Positions 37,017-45,160 of a stretch of 64,000 nt of DNA are shown in pieces (positions within the stretch are counted from its first letter, which is position 1; every line of letters begins with the position of its first letter). The position numbers and the translations under genes were made by a program. Below the pieces are notes generated by a model that ran no database searches, was not told the origin of the DNA, and worked only from the letters and a program-made list of their open reading frames with translations. Source of the DNA: Clostridia bacterium (GTDB taxonomy: Bacteria; Bacillota; Clostridia; Christensenellales; Aristaeellaceae); contig JAFXUZ010000029.1 of the NCBI GenBank assembly GCA_017524725.1, forward strand, positions 160,371-224,370, given 5' to 3'.

Positions 37017-37829
37017 TCATTTCCGGTCGCCGAAGTACACGCTGTCCTTTTCCATCACCCACAGGTGTTCCTTAAGGAACACAGGACATTCCGGCTGCCT
37101 GTAGGGCTGCCCCTCCAGGTGCCGGATGGCCCACAGATACCACAGGGCGTAACCGGGCGCGGTGCAGTGGGGATGGGTGAGGCCGGGTGAAATGAACACG
37201 GTGTCGTTGTTCTGCACCTTCACCACCTCGTCGCCCAGTTCACCGTAACCGAAGCCGTTTTCCGGGTTGGTCTTGTAGTAATAGATCTCGGGCTGGGGAT
37301 GGTGGTGGGGAGGATAGCTGCTCCACTTGCCGGGGAAGCCGATCACCTCGCCCAGGACCAAATTGGCGTCCGGGGCGTTGGTGTAATCGAAGATGGTGCG
37401 TACGATACGGGTGGACGTTTCGCGCATGAGGCCCGCGCCGCGGAATTCGTCCGGCGTGTCCTGCGGCAGGTAAAGCTTCGCGCCGAAATCCTTCGGATTC
37501 TCCGTGCGAAGGATATCGATCTCCGCTTCTTCCGACATGCAGGTGACCCGGACGGGATGGGACCTGCCCGCATGCAGGGCGGTGGGAGGGACGTCAAAGC
37601 AGTTTTTCCGGTTTTCCGAGTGCTCCTTCCCGTCCCATTCGAAACGGACTTCGCCGTATACCAGCAGCGCGGCTTTTTCAAGGGGCGCGGTTTCTTCCCA
37701 GACGTCGCCCTTTTTCATGCGGTACACGCCGAAATCCATCAGCATGTCGGCGTGGGGGCCGTCAGTGCGGGCCAGCCATTTCAGGCCGAAGGGATGCGCT
37801 CCCCGGGCTTTGATAATGTTTTCGTTCAT
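37017..37829 (-). CDS. iolB: 5-deoxy-glucuronate isomerase
   Basis: IolB converts 5-deoxy-glucuronate to 5-dehydro-2-deoxy-gluconate. The 270-residue bicupin protein contains the metal-binding stretch PPHHHPQPEIYYYK, then HPHCTAPGYALWYLWAIRHL, both diagnostic. The start is ATG 37829, four bases after the iolG stop. Length and neighbourhood fit. Confidence 0.95.
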   Translation of the reverse strand: MNENIIKARGAHPFGLKWLARTDGPHADMLMDFGVYRMKKGDVWEETAPLEKAALLVYGEVRFEWDGKEHSENRKNCFDVPPTALHAGRSHPVRVTCMSEEAEIDILRTENPKDFGAKLYLPQDTPDEFRGAGLMRETSTRIVRTIFDYTNAPDANLVLGEVIGFPGKWSSYPPHHHPQPEIYYYKTNPENGFGYGELGDEVVKVQNNDTVFISPGLTHPHCTAPGYALWYLWAIRHLEGQPYRQPECPVFLKEHLWVMEKDSVYFGDRK

Positions 37830-37833
37830 GCCG

Positions 37834-38853
37834 TTACCCCCCGCAGATCTCGCTGATCTTTACAGGCCGGTGTTCGTCCAGGGATTTTTTTGCCGCCTTG
37901 GCCAGCACCACGCTCATGAGCCCGGCGTGGATGCCCACCGGCACCTCGGTGTCCTCCCGGATCGCCCGGATGAACTGGCGAAGTTCCTCGGTGAAGGACT
38001 GCATGTACCTTTCCAGGAAGAAGAATTTCGGTTTGTCGCCGGTGACGCCCGCGGCGGTGGAAACACGCACGGTGGAATCCCCGTCGTTTTCGTCGGCGGC
38101 CATGCCCAGACTCCCGAACACCTCCACCCGCTGGTCATAGCCGTAGGCGGCGCGGCGGCTGTTGTCGATGACGCCCAGGGCGCCGTTTGCGAAGGTCAGG
38201 GTGACGATGGCGGTGTCCACGTCGCCAGCTTCGCCGATGCGCTTGTCCACAAGGCTGGTGCCCATGGCATACACCTCGGTCACGTCGCTGCCGGCCAGGA
38301 ACATGGCCATGTCGAAATCGTGGATCATCATATCGATGTAGAGCCCGCCGGAGGAGGCCGCGTATTCGGGGGAGGGCGGCTCCGGATCACGGGAGGTGAT
38401 CTTGATGATCTCGACGTTTCCGAGCGCGCCGCTCCGGGCCAGGGCCTGCACCCGGCGGTGGTTGTGGTCGAAGCGGCGGTTGAAGCCGATCTGCAGTTTC
38501 TTTTTAGTCTCCCCGGCGACCTCGGCCACCTCCCTGATTTTGTCGATGGAGGTATGAACCGGCTTTTCGCAGAACACGTGCTTGCCCGCCTTCAGGGCGG
38601 CGATGGTGATCTCCGCGTGGGTCGGGGTGGGGGAGCAGACAAGCACCGCGTCCACCTCCGGGCTGGAGATGACGTCGTGCCAGTCGGAGGAGTATTTCCC
38701 TATTCCGAAGCGCTCCGCCAGGCGGCGGGCGTTTTCCCCGATCACGTCGGATACCACCGTGATCTCGGCCTCCGGGATGTGATAAGTGATTGATTCCGCG
38801 TGGACGTTGCCGATGCGGCCGGCGCCTACGATGCCGATCCTGATCCTGTCCAT
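37834..38853 (-). CDS. iolG: myo-inositol 2-dehydrogenase
   Basis: IolG oxidises myo-inositol to 2-keto-myo-inositol with NAD, the entry step of the pathway. The 339-residue GFO/IDH/MocA-family protein has the Rossmann start RIGIVGAGRIGNVHAES, the catalytic lysine in FCEKPVHTS, and GGLYIDMMIHDFDMAMFL with the active-site Asp and His. ATG 38853 has a strong GGAGG; the longer frame is unsupported. Paralogues acting on scyllo-inositol are similar, but the operon context favours IolG. Confidence 0.92.
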   Translation of the reverse strand: MDRIRIGIVGAGRIGNVHAESITYHIPEAEITVVSDVIGENARRLAERFGIGKYSSDWHDVISSPEVDAVLVCSPTPTHAEITIAALKAGKHVFCEKPVHTSIDKIREVAEVAGETKKKLQIGFNRRFDHNHRRVQALARSGALGNVEIIKITSRDPEPPSPEYAASSGGLYIDMMIHDFDMAMFLAGSDVTEVYAMGTSLVDKRIGEAGDVDTAIVTLTFANGALGVIDNSRRAAYGYDQRVEVFGSLGMAADENDGDSTVRVSTAAGVTGDKPKFFFLERYMQSFTEELRQFIRAIREDTEVPVGIHAGLMSVVLAKAAKKSLDEHRPVKISEICGG

Positions 38854-38916
38854 AGCTTGGTTTCCTCCTTTAGTATGTTCAAAAAAGATGAGCTGTCGTA
38901 TATGGGACAAAAGCGA

Positions 38917-40419
38917 TCACAGGGAGCCGTCCCAGGAATCGACGTGTTCCTTTTTCATCTCTTCCTCGTCGAACCAGCGCGTGGTAACGGTCTTGGTCTC
39001 GGTATAGAAGCGGAAGGCGTCCTTGCCGTGACAGTGCAGATCGCCGAAGAAGGACTGCTTGTGCCCGGTGAAGGAAAACACGCCGATGGGCACCGGGATG
39101 CCCACGTTGACGCCCACCATGCCGCCGTCGGTGCGCCGGGCGAACTCACGGGCATAATAGCCGTTTTGCGTAAAGATGACGCTGCCGTTGGCGAAGGGGT
39201 TGGCGTTCATTTTGGCGAGCCCTTCCTCGAAATCCCGGACCCGCTTGACGCACAGGACGGGGCCGAAGACTTCCCTCTGCCCGATGGTCATTTCGTCCGT
39301 GACGCGGTCAAAGACCGTATGCCCGACGTAATAACCGCCTTCGTAGCCCTCCACATGGCAGTCCCGTCCGTCCAGGACCAGTTCGGCCCCTTCCCGGACG
39401 CCGGTGTCGATCCAGTCTTTGATGAATTTCATGTGGGAAGCGGAGCCCACGGGGCCGAGGTTGGTGGCCTTGTCCCAGGCGGGGCCGATCTTCTGGAGTT
39501 TGCAGAGGCGGACGATCTCCTTGACCAGGGCGTCGGCGATCTCTTCCTCCGCCACGACCACCGGGAGTGCCATGCACCTTTCGCCGGCGCAGCCGAAGGC
39601 GCTGTTCATGATGCCGGCGGCGGTGCGGGTGAGGGGGGCGTCCCTGAGCACCAGGGCGTGGTTCTTCGCCTCGCACAGGCACTGGACCCGCTTGCCGTGG
39701 GCCGCCGCGGTCTCGTATACGTGCTTTCCGACCCCGGTGGAGCCGACGAAGGTGATCCCCTTCACGTCCGGATGGGTCAGGAAGATCTCCGCCTCGGTGC
39801 GGGAGCAGGGGACCACGTTGAACACGCCGTCCGGGAATCCGGCTTCCTTGTAGAGGTCAGCGAACTTCAGGGAGGTCATGGGGGTGGACGACGCGGGCTT
39901 GAGCACAAAGGTGTTGCCGCAGACGATGCACAGGGGCGCCATCCAGCCCACCGGGATCATCGCGGGAAAGTTCCAGGGCGCGATACCGGCGAACACGCCC
40001 AGGGGTTCACGGTAGGTGGTGGTGTCATAGCCTGTGGAGGTGTTCATCAGGCTGTCGCCCATCAGCTGCACCGGGGCTGTGGCGGCCAGCTCGGTCATTT
40101 CAAGGGCCTTGCCCACGTCGCCGGCGGCTTCGGCGAGGTTTTTGCCGTTTTCGGTGGCGCACATCAGGACCAGTTCGTCCATGTCCCGTTCGATCAATTG
40201 CCGCAGCCTGAGCATCAGCTGGGCCCGCTTGCGCACCGGGACGGCGCTCCAGGCCGGGAATGCGTTCTTCGCAGCCGCAATGGCCTGCTCAACCTCGTCT
40301 TTGGTGCACAGCGGCACCTGGGCGATCTGCTCGCCGGTGGAGGGATCGAAGACCGAGCCGAACCTGCCGGAAGCGGAATCGATACGCCTGCCGTTGATAT
40401 AGGGCTTCATCGTTTTCAT
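38917..40419 (-). CDS. iolA: methylmalonate/malonate-semialdehyde dehydrogenase (CoA-acylating)
   Basis: IolA converts malonic semialdehyde, the last pathway product, to acetyl-CoA and CO2 using NAD and CoA. The 500-residue aldehyde dehydrogenase has GIAPWNFPAMIPVGWMAP, FVGSTGVGKHVYETAA and the catalytic cysteine in GCAGERCMALPV, whose context is typical of MMSDH enzymes. GGAGG lies nine bases before the ATG. It is the third enzyme gene of the operon. Confidence 0.95.
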   Translation of the reverse strand: MKTMKPYINGRRIDSASGRFGSVFDPSTGEQIAQVPLCTKDEVEQAIAAAKNAFPAWSAVPVRKRAQLMLRLRQLIERDMDELVLMCATENGKNLAEAAGDVGKALEMTELAATAPVQLMGDSLMNTSTGYDTTTYREPLGVFAGIAPWNFPAMIPVGWMAPLCIVCGNTFVLKPASSTPMTSLKFADLYKEAGFPDGVFNVVPCSRTEAEIFLTHPDVKGITFVGSTGVGKHVYETAAAHGKRVQCLCEAKNHALVLRDAPLTRTAAGIMNSAFGCAGERCMALPVVVAEEEIADALVKEIVRLCKLQKIGPAWDKATNLGPVGSASHMKFIKDWIDTGVREGAELVLDGRDCHVEGYEGGYYVGHTVFDRVTDEMTIGQREVFGPVLCVKRVRDFEEGLAKMNANPFANGSVIFTQNGYYAREFARRTDGGMVGVNVGIPVPIGVFSFTGHKQSFFGDLHCHGKDAFRFYTETKTVTTRWFDEEEMKKEHVDSWDGSL

Positions 40420-40543
40420 GTTTATACGACCTCCTGTCTGCAGTCAAAATGAAGGCGAACGGTTCCCGGCTGTATTTTATCGCCGGAAACACGCGGGCTA
40501 CGGATCAGAGGGAATCTGCCGCCGAAAGCGGGCAGGCAGCGGA

Positions 40544-41551
40544 TCAGAGGGGGAAAACCATTTCCCCGTACTGCGCTTTTTCTTCCCGGATGAATTTTTC
40601 CAGGGCTTCCTCGGTGGGCATGTCCCTGGAGCAGGCGTGGCTGGCGACCAGCATGGCGGCGGAAGCGCTGCCCCTTTCCAGCGCTTCGGGCAGGCTTTTT
40701 CCGGCCATCAGGCTGTGAAGGAAGGCGCTGGCGTAGCCGTCCCCGCCGCCAAAGCCCTTCAAGGCCGCCACCGGGAAGGGGTTCACCCGCCATTTTTCCG
40801 AGGCGGTCCAGGCGTTGGAGCCTTTTTTGCCGTGCTTGATGACGATCAGGCGGGGGGAGCGGGAAAGCCAGTATTCGGCGGAAGCTTCGTCGCTGCCGTC
40901 CAGGCCCGCCAGGCGCTCCATAAGGTCGAATTCCTCCCGGGAGCCCAGGACGATGTCGCTCTTTTCGGCCGCCAGGGAGGTGTAAACGGAGATCTCGTCA
41001 GCACTTTTCCAGGTGTAGGGCCGGTAATCCGCGTCAAAGATCACGGTGACGCCGTTTTTCTTTGCGTACGAGATGGCCTTGAGCGCGGCTTCGCGGCTGG
41101 GTGAGGCGCTGAGGGAGGTGCCGGAGATCAGGAGGCTGCGGGAGGAGGCGACGTAGCCTTCGTCCACGTCCTCCGGGCTCAGGCTCAGGTCGGCGGCGCC
41201 TTCCCGGTACATCAGGATGCTGGACTGGGTGGGGGAAAGGATCTCGGTGAAGGTCAGGCCGATCTTTTCCCCGTTGACGCAGCGGCGGACGTGGCTTGTG
41301 TCGATCCCTTCCCGGATGAAGTAATCGGTCACGAAGGTCCCAAGGGCGTCGTCCGAGACCCTGGCGAGGAACCCGACTCTGCGCCCGAGGCGCGCCATGC
41401 CGACGGCGATGTTGGCCGGGCTGCCCCCGACATATTTGTTGAAGTTTTCGCTCTGTGACAGCGGGCGGTTCATGTCGGTGGGGTTGAAGTCCACGGCGAT
41501 GCGTCCCACGGGAATGATGTCCAGGGCTTTGGTTTCCGGTGAAAACAGCAA
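40544..41551 (-). CDS. iolC: 5-dehydro-2-deoxygluconokinase
   Basis: IolC phosphorylates 5-dehydro-2-deoxy-gluconate. The 335-residue PfkB-family sugar kinase has KYVGGSPANIAVGMARLG near the N-terminus and GFGGGDGYASAFLHSL at the nucleotide/catalytic site, where the aspartate acts as base. The usual GAGDAF is changed to GGGDGY, a form that keeps the aspartate. The start is TTG at 41551 with AGGAG upstream, three bases after the iolJ stop. Confidence 0.93.
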   Translation of the reverse strand: MLFSPETKALDIIPVGRIAVDFNPTDMNRPLSQSENFNKYVGGSPANIAVGMARLGRRVGFLARVSDDALGTFVTDYFIREGIDTSHVRRCVNGEKIGLTFTEILSPTQSSILMYREGAADLSLSPEDVDEGYVASSRSLLISGTSLSASPSREAALKAISYAKKNGVTVIFDADYRPYTWKSADEISVYTSLAAEKSDIVLGSREEFDLMERLAGLDGSDEASAEYWLSRSPRLIVIKHGKKGSNAWTASEKWRVNPFPVAALKGFGGGDGYASAFLHSLMAGKSLPEALERGSASAAMLVASHACSRDMPTEEALEKFIREEKAQYGEMVFPL

Positions 41552-41554
41552 GTT

Positions 41555-42385
41555 TCACAACTCCTTTCTGGTCCCGAAAATGCGGATATGTTCCTCCGCG
41601 GTCCTGCGGACCGCCTCCCGGGCGGCCCGGGACATGGCAAAGTAATCCTCCCCGCCGACTTCGGCGCGGGCGCGGGCGTCGGCCATGAAAAAGGCCGTGG
41701 CGATATTGATCTTGCGGATGCCTCCGCGGATGCAGCGGCGGAAACGCTCCTCTCCCGCCCCGGTGCCGCCGTGGAGGACCAGGGGAACGCTGCACCGGGC
41801 GGAGACGTCCGAGAGGATATCGAAACGGAAATCAGGGGTCCCGGCATAAACGCCGTGGGCGTTCCCGATGGCCACGGCCAGGGCGTCCACCCCGGTCCGC
41901 GCGGCGAACAGGGCCGCCTCCCTGGGGTCCGTGCAGGCGGCCCTGCCGCCTTCGCCTCCCTCCCCGGCACCAAGGGAGCCTATCTCGCCTTCGGCGCAGG
42001 CGCCGCGGGCATGGGCCATGTCCGCAAAGTAGCGGGTCATGGCGATATTCTCTTCCATGGGCAGGCTGCTGCCGTCGAACATGATCGAGGTGAATCCCAT
42101 GTCCAGGGCCTTAAGGATGGTCTTTTCGGTCTTCCCGTGGTCCAATTGGACGGCCACCGGGACACGGGCCGCCCTGGCAGCGCCCAGCATGGCCGGACCC
42201 AGGATGTCAAGGGGCGTGGCGGCAAGGCGCACCTCCGCCGCCTGGAGGATGATGGGGGTGGCGGTCTCTTCGGCTGCCTGGATACAGCCGAGGATCATTT
42301 CTATGGAGGCGACGTTGAAGGCGCCGACGGCGCGGCCTTCGCGTCCGGCTTCCTCAAGAAGCGTTTTCAGCCCTGAAAGTGCCAT
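41555..42385 (-). CDS. iolJ: class II aldolase, 6-phospho-5-dehydro-2-deoxy-gluconate aldolase
   Basis: IolJ splits the phosphorylated intermediate into dihydroxyacetone phosphate and malonic semialdehyde. The 276-residue protein is a class II (zinc) fructose-bisphosphate-aldolase-type enzyme: VAVQLDHGKTEKTI and AIGNAHGVYAGTPDF carry the zinc histidines, and LVLHGGTGAGEERF binds the phosphate. A glycine-rich insertion (GEGGEGG) lies near residue 143. Context between iolC and the regulator supports IolJ over glycolytic Fba. AAGGAGG precedes the ATG. Confidence 0.93.
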   Translation of the reverse strand: MALSGLKTLLEEAGREGRAVGAFNVASIEMILGCIQAAEETATPIILQAAEVRLAATPLDILGPAMLGAARAARVPVAVQLDHGKTEKTILKALDMGFTSIMFDGSSLPMEENIAMTRYFADMAHARGACAEGEIGSLGAGEGGEGGRAACTDPREAALFAARTGVDALAVAIGNAHGVYAGTPDFRFDILSDVSARCSVPLVLHGGTGAGEERFRRCIRGGIRKINIATAFFMADARARAEVGGEDYFAMSRAAREAVRRTAEEHIRIFGTRKEL

Positions 42386-42406
42386 GGGGATCCTCCTTGC
42401 GCTTTT

Positions 42407-43177
42407 TCAGCAGGCCGGGGCGATCAAAAGCCTGGCGCCGCTTTTTTTGATGGTCTCGGCATAGGGTGCGGGGGGATCGGTATCGGTGACGATGCAGTCG
42501 AAATCCGAGAATTCGGCGTATTTCATCAGGCCCCCGGCCCCGAATTTGGCGCCGGTGACCAAAAGGATCTTTTGGCTGTCGGTCTCCATGGCGGCGCATT
42601 TTACCTCGTATTCCGGGGAAAAGGAATTGGTCACGCCACTGCCTACCACGCCGGTAGCGGCCATGAAGACCTTCTGGATATTGAATTTTTTCAGCTGGGC
42701 GACGGCTTCGATGCCGGTGACCGAATCGGTCTTGCGCTGGAACAGGCCCGGCAAAAGGATGACGCTGACGCCGGGATAGGGTACCAGGGCCTGCACGGCG
42801 GCCAGGCTGTAGGTGACCACGGTCACGTCCCGGATGTGGGACAGGGGCTCCGCCATGTGGAGGGTGGTTGTCCCGGAATCGAGAAACACGGCGTCCCCCC
42901 TGCTGACGAGTTCCGCCGCTGCCCGGGCGATGCGGCGCTTTTTGTCCTCGTCCACATGGCAGCGGTCGGAGAAGGAACGGAAATACGGCTCCTGTTCCCC
43001 GGGCATGGCCGTGACGCCGCCGTAGACCTTTTCGATGGCGCCTTTTGAGCGCAGGACGGCCAGGTCCCGGCGCAGGGTGGTGACGGATATATCGAAACGC
43101 TCGCTCAGTTCGTTCATGGAAACGGTGCCGCGCTCGCGGATGTAACGTTCCATGTCTTCCAGGCGGGTGGTTTTCAT
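42407..43177 (-). CDS. iolR: DeoR/GlpR-family transcriptional regulator, probable iol repressor
   Basis: This 256-residue regulator has an N-terminal DeoR winged helix (about 1-57; MNELSERFDISVTTLRRDLA is the recognition region) and a C-terminal sugar-phosphate-sensing domain with FLDSGTTTLHMA and KVFMAATGV. In Bacillus the iol repressor is of this family and is released by the IolC product, 2-deoxy-5-keto-gluconate 6-phosphate; the same is likely here. It is the first gene of the operon it probably controls, and the start has a strong AAGGAGG. Confidence 0.88.
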   Translation of the reverse strand: MKTTRLEDMERYIRERGTVSMNELSERFDISVTTLRRDLAVLRSKGAIEKVYGGVTAMPGEQEPYFRSFSDRCHVDEDKKRRIARAAAELVSRGDAVFLDSGTTTLHMAEPLSHIRDVTVVTYSLAAVQALVPYPGVSVILLPGLFQRKTDSVTGIEAVAQLKKFNIQKVFMAATGVVGSGVTNSFSPEYEVKCAAMETDSQKILLVTGAKFGAGGLMKYAEFSDFDCIVTDTDPPAPYAETIKKSGARLLIAPAC

Positions 43178-43280
43178 AATGCCTCCTTGGAGGGATCGTT
43201 TGTTTGCGGCGGTGTGCCGGCTTAAAGCGGGGGAACGGCGCCGGGAGGAGTATTCACAGCGGATAAGGAACGCATTCCGA

Positions 43281-43340
43281 TGATCAGTTTTTATTGCCTT
43301 TATGATAACATAGATGATGAATATTGTCAATAGTTGATCA
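43281..43340. promoter_or_regulatory. candidate operators flanking the divergent iol promoters
   Basis: Two TGATCA palindromes (43281-43286 and 43335-43340) bracket the iolR promoter. Each is followed within 25 bases by an ATTGCC sequence on the plus strand. They are candidate IolR sites because they repeat and overlap both promoter regions. The spacing of TGATCA to ATTGCC differs between the two copies. Confidence 0.4.
43302..43330 (-). promoter_or_regulatory. promoter of the iolR-J-C-A-G-B-D-E operon
   Basis: On the minus strand TTGACA and TATCAT are separated by 17 bases, about 125 bases before the iolR start. It is located in the AT-rich intergenic region between the divergent operons. 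Confidence 0.8.
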
Positions 43341-43355
43341 AAAGTTACCAAGTGA

Positions 43356-43385
43356 TTGCCAAAGAAAAAAGAGATATGATATAAT
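43356..43385 (+). promoter_or_regulatory. promoter of the divergent glycosidase operon
   Basis: TTGCCA (43356-43361) and a perfect TATAAT (43380-43385) are separated by 18 bases, about 35 bases before the toroid-protein gene. Confidence 0.75.
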
Positions 43386-43420
43386 CGTTTTGAAGAGAAA
43401 AACGGAAAAGAGGCGGACCC

Positions 43421-45121
43421 ATGGGCTGCATGGACACAATGGACCCGAGAAAAAAGGCGCTCCTGGCCTTCTCCCTGCGGGATTTCGACGCCCGGTGGGA
43501 CGACAAGGAGGATCTTTTATATTCCTGCGAGGGAGAAAAAGGCTTCCACGGCACCCGGGAAAGCGTGTATTACGCCCTGGCGCTTCTTGAAAGGGATGCG
43601 CCGGGGGACGCGGAGCGGGCCGGGCGCATCATATCCAGGGTAAACTCCCTTCAGTACCTGTGTCCGGGACAGCCCTGGCACGGCACCTTTCCGTCATTTT
43701 CGGAGCGCGGCGTTCCGCCCATGGCGCCCGAGTGCCTCGAGCGCCTCGGAAGGGAGGGCGAGTATATCCTGGACGTCTTTGCCGAAAGGCTTTTTACCCG
43801 CTTCCGTGAGGACCTTTCCGGGAGCGGCATGGACGACGGGGATGCGGCAGGGACCATGGAAACGCTTCGTGCGTCCCTGTGCCGGGTATGGCCGGTGGTA
43901 TGGGATACCTATGACCCCAACTGGCGGGAATTCATCCTGTGCGCCTACGCCCTGATCCTGCGGTTTTTTGAAGACCGCCTGCCCCCTGAGGTCGCGGAAG
44001 GAATGGACCGGGCCGCGCGGGAAGGCATCGCAGCGGCGGTGAAAAGGGCAAAGAGCGGTGTCACTCCGCTCAATACCAATGTACGCTGCGTCCATATCCT
44101 GACGGTGAGCATGTTCGCCTCCCGGTGGGGGGACAAGGCGCTTGCGGATTACGCTGAGGAAAGCGCCGCGCATTTCCTGGCGGAATACCTCATCAGCGGG
44201 GCGGCGGAATTCAATTCGCCCACCTACAACGGGGTGGTCCTCACCTATACGCCCTTTATGAAAGCCTTCGGGGGGCCGGAGGTCCGTTCGCTGGGGGAAA
44301 AACTGGACGCGGGCATGTGGAGGGACCTGGGCGAATTCTATAACCCGGCCCTCGGAAACATCTGCGGTCCCTATACCAGGTGCTATGAAATGGACCTGCG
44401 GGTACATACGGCCGTCCCGATGCTGATGTACCTGGATCCCTTCCTGGTCCCCGAAGGCGAGCTGCCGCCCATGTCCTTAGAGACCGAGAGCGCCGCCATC
44501 CTGTGCCTTGGGGACAGGACGCTGAGGGAGGACGTGAGGGACGCCCTTTCGCGCTCCGGCGGGGAACGCCTGATCGAAAGGACCTTCCGCGAACTGTGTG
44601 AAAGGGGCGAACCGGGACGGGACCGCACCCTGTGCACCGCCACGGCGTATATCACCGACACGCTGATGTACGGCTGCCTCAGGGGAAGCGCGAACACCAG
44701 CCACCAGCTTTGCGCCATGGCCGTGTTCTGGCGGGCAAAAGGGGGCTGGGTATCGGGTCTCCGCCTGCTTCGCGAGGACCGGGACGGCCGGCAGGCCCAC
44801 ATGCGCACGGTGTTCTTTGATTTTACGGCCGAAAAGGGAAGGATCCGCGGCACCGTAAAAAACCGCTCCGGCGGCAGGGTGCGCCTGTTTTTCGAATTCG
44901 AAAGCGGCGGGGGACCGGAGGTCCGCATGGACGAAGACGGGTGGCTCCTGGACGGGCTCGCCCTGAAAGGGGCGTTTGCGATCATGGACGGGAGCGGAGC
45001 CGAAAGGAAGGCTTCCTTCGCCCTGTCCTGCCCGGACGGGCGCACGCGGCGCCTTTCCGAGTGCCTTGAGGACGGGGAGACCCTGCGGGCGGATATATCC
45101 CTGTCCCTTGAAAACAAATAA
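43421..45121 (+). CDS. uncharacterised, probably (alpha/alpha)-toroid carbohydrate-active protein
   Basis: I do not recognise a named family for this 566-residue protein. It has no signal peptide or membrane segment. Up to about residue 400 it is strongly helical with repeated Trp/Tyr-rich pairs, for example VNSLQYLCPGQPWHGTFPSF, PLNTNVRCVHILTVSMFASR, and AEFNSPTYNGVVLTYTPFM. The last of these resembles the substrate-cleft loops of helical-toroid glycan lyases and hydrolases. The final about 110 residues form a beta-rich tail. It is first in an operon with GH115-like and GH105-like genes, divergent from iol, so a glycan lyase or hydrolase role is a reasonable guess. ATG 43421 has only a weak GAGGCGG; ATG 43430 is possible. 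Confidence 0.75.
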   Translation: MGCMDTMDPRKKALLAFSLRDFDARWDDKEDLLYSCEGEKGFHGTRESVYYALALLERDAPGDAERAGRIISRVNSLQYLCPGQPWHGTFPSFSERGVPPMAPECLERLGREGEYILDVFAERLFTRFREDLSGSGMDDGDAAGTMETLRASLCRVWPVVWDTYDPNWREFILCAYALILRFFEDRLPPEVAEGMDRAAREGIAAAVKRAKSGVTPLNTNVRCVHILTVSMFASRWGDKALADYAEESAAHFLAEYLISGAAEFNSPTYNGVVLTYTPFMKAFGGPEVRSLGEKLDAGMWRDLGEFYNPALGNICGPYTRCYEMDLRVHTAVPMLMYLDPFLVPEGELPPMSLETESAAILCLGDRTLREDVRDALSRSGGERLIERTFRELCERGEPGRDRTLCTATAYITDTLMYGCLRGSANTSHQLCAMAVFWRAKGGWVSGLRLLREDRDGRQAHMRTVFFDFTAEKGRIRGTVKNRSGGRVRLFFEFESGGGPEVRMDEDGWLLDGLALKGAFAIMDGSGAERKASFALSCPDGRTRRLSECLEDGETLRADISLSLENK

Positions 45122-45160
45122 CTTGCTTCCCCGCGGCCGGGGATGCGGAAGGATGGGCGT

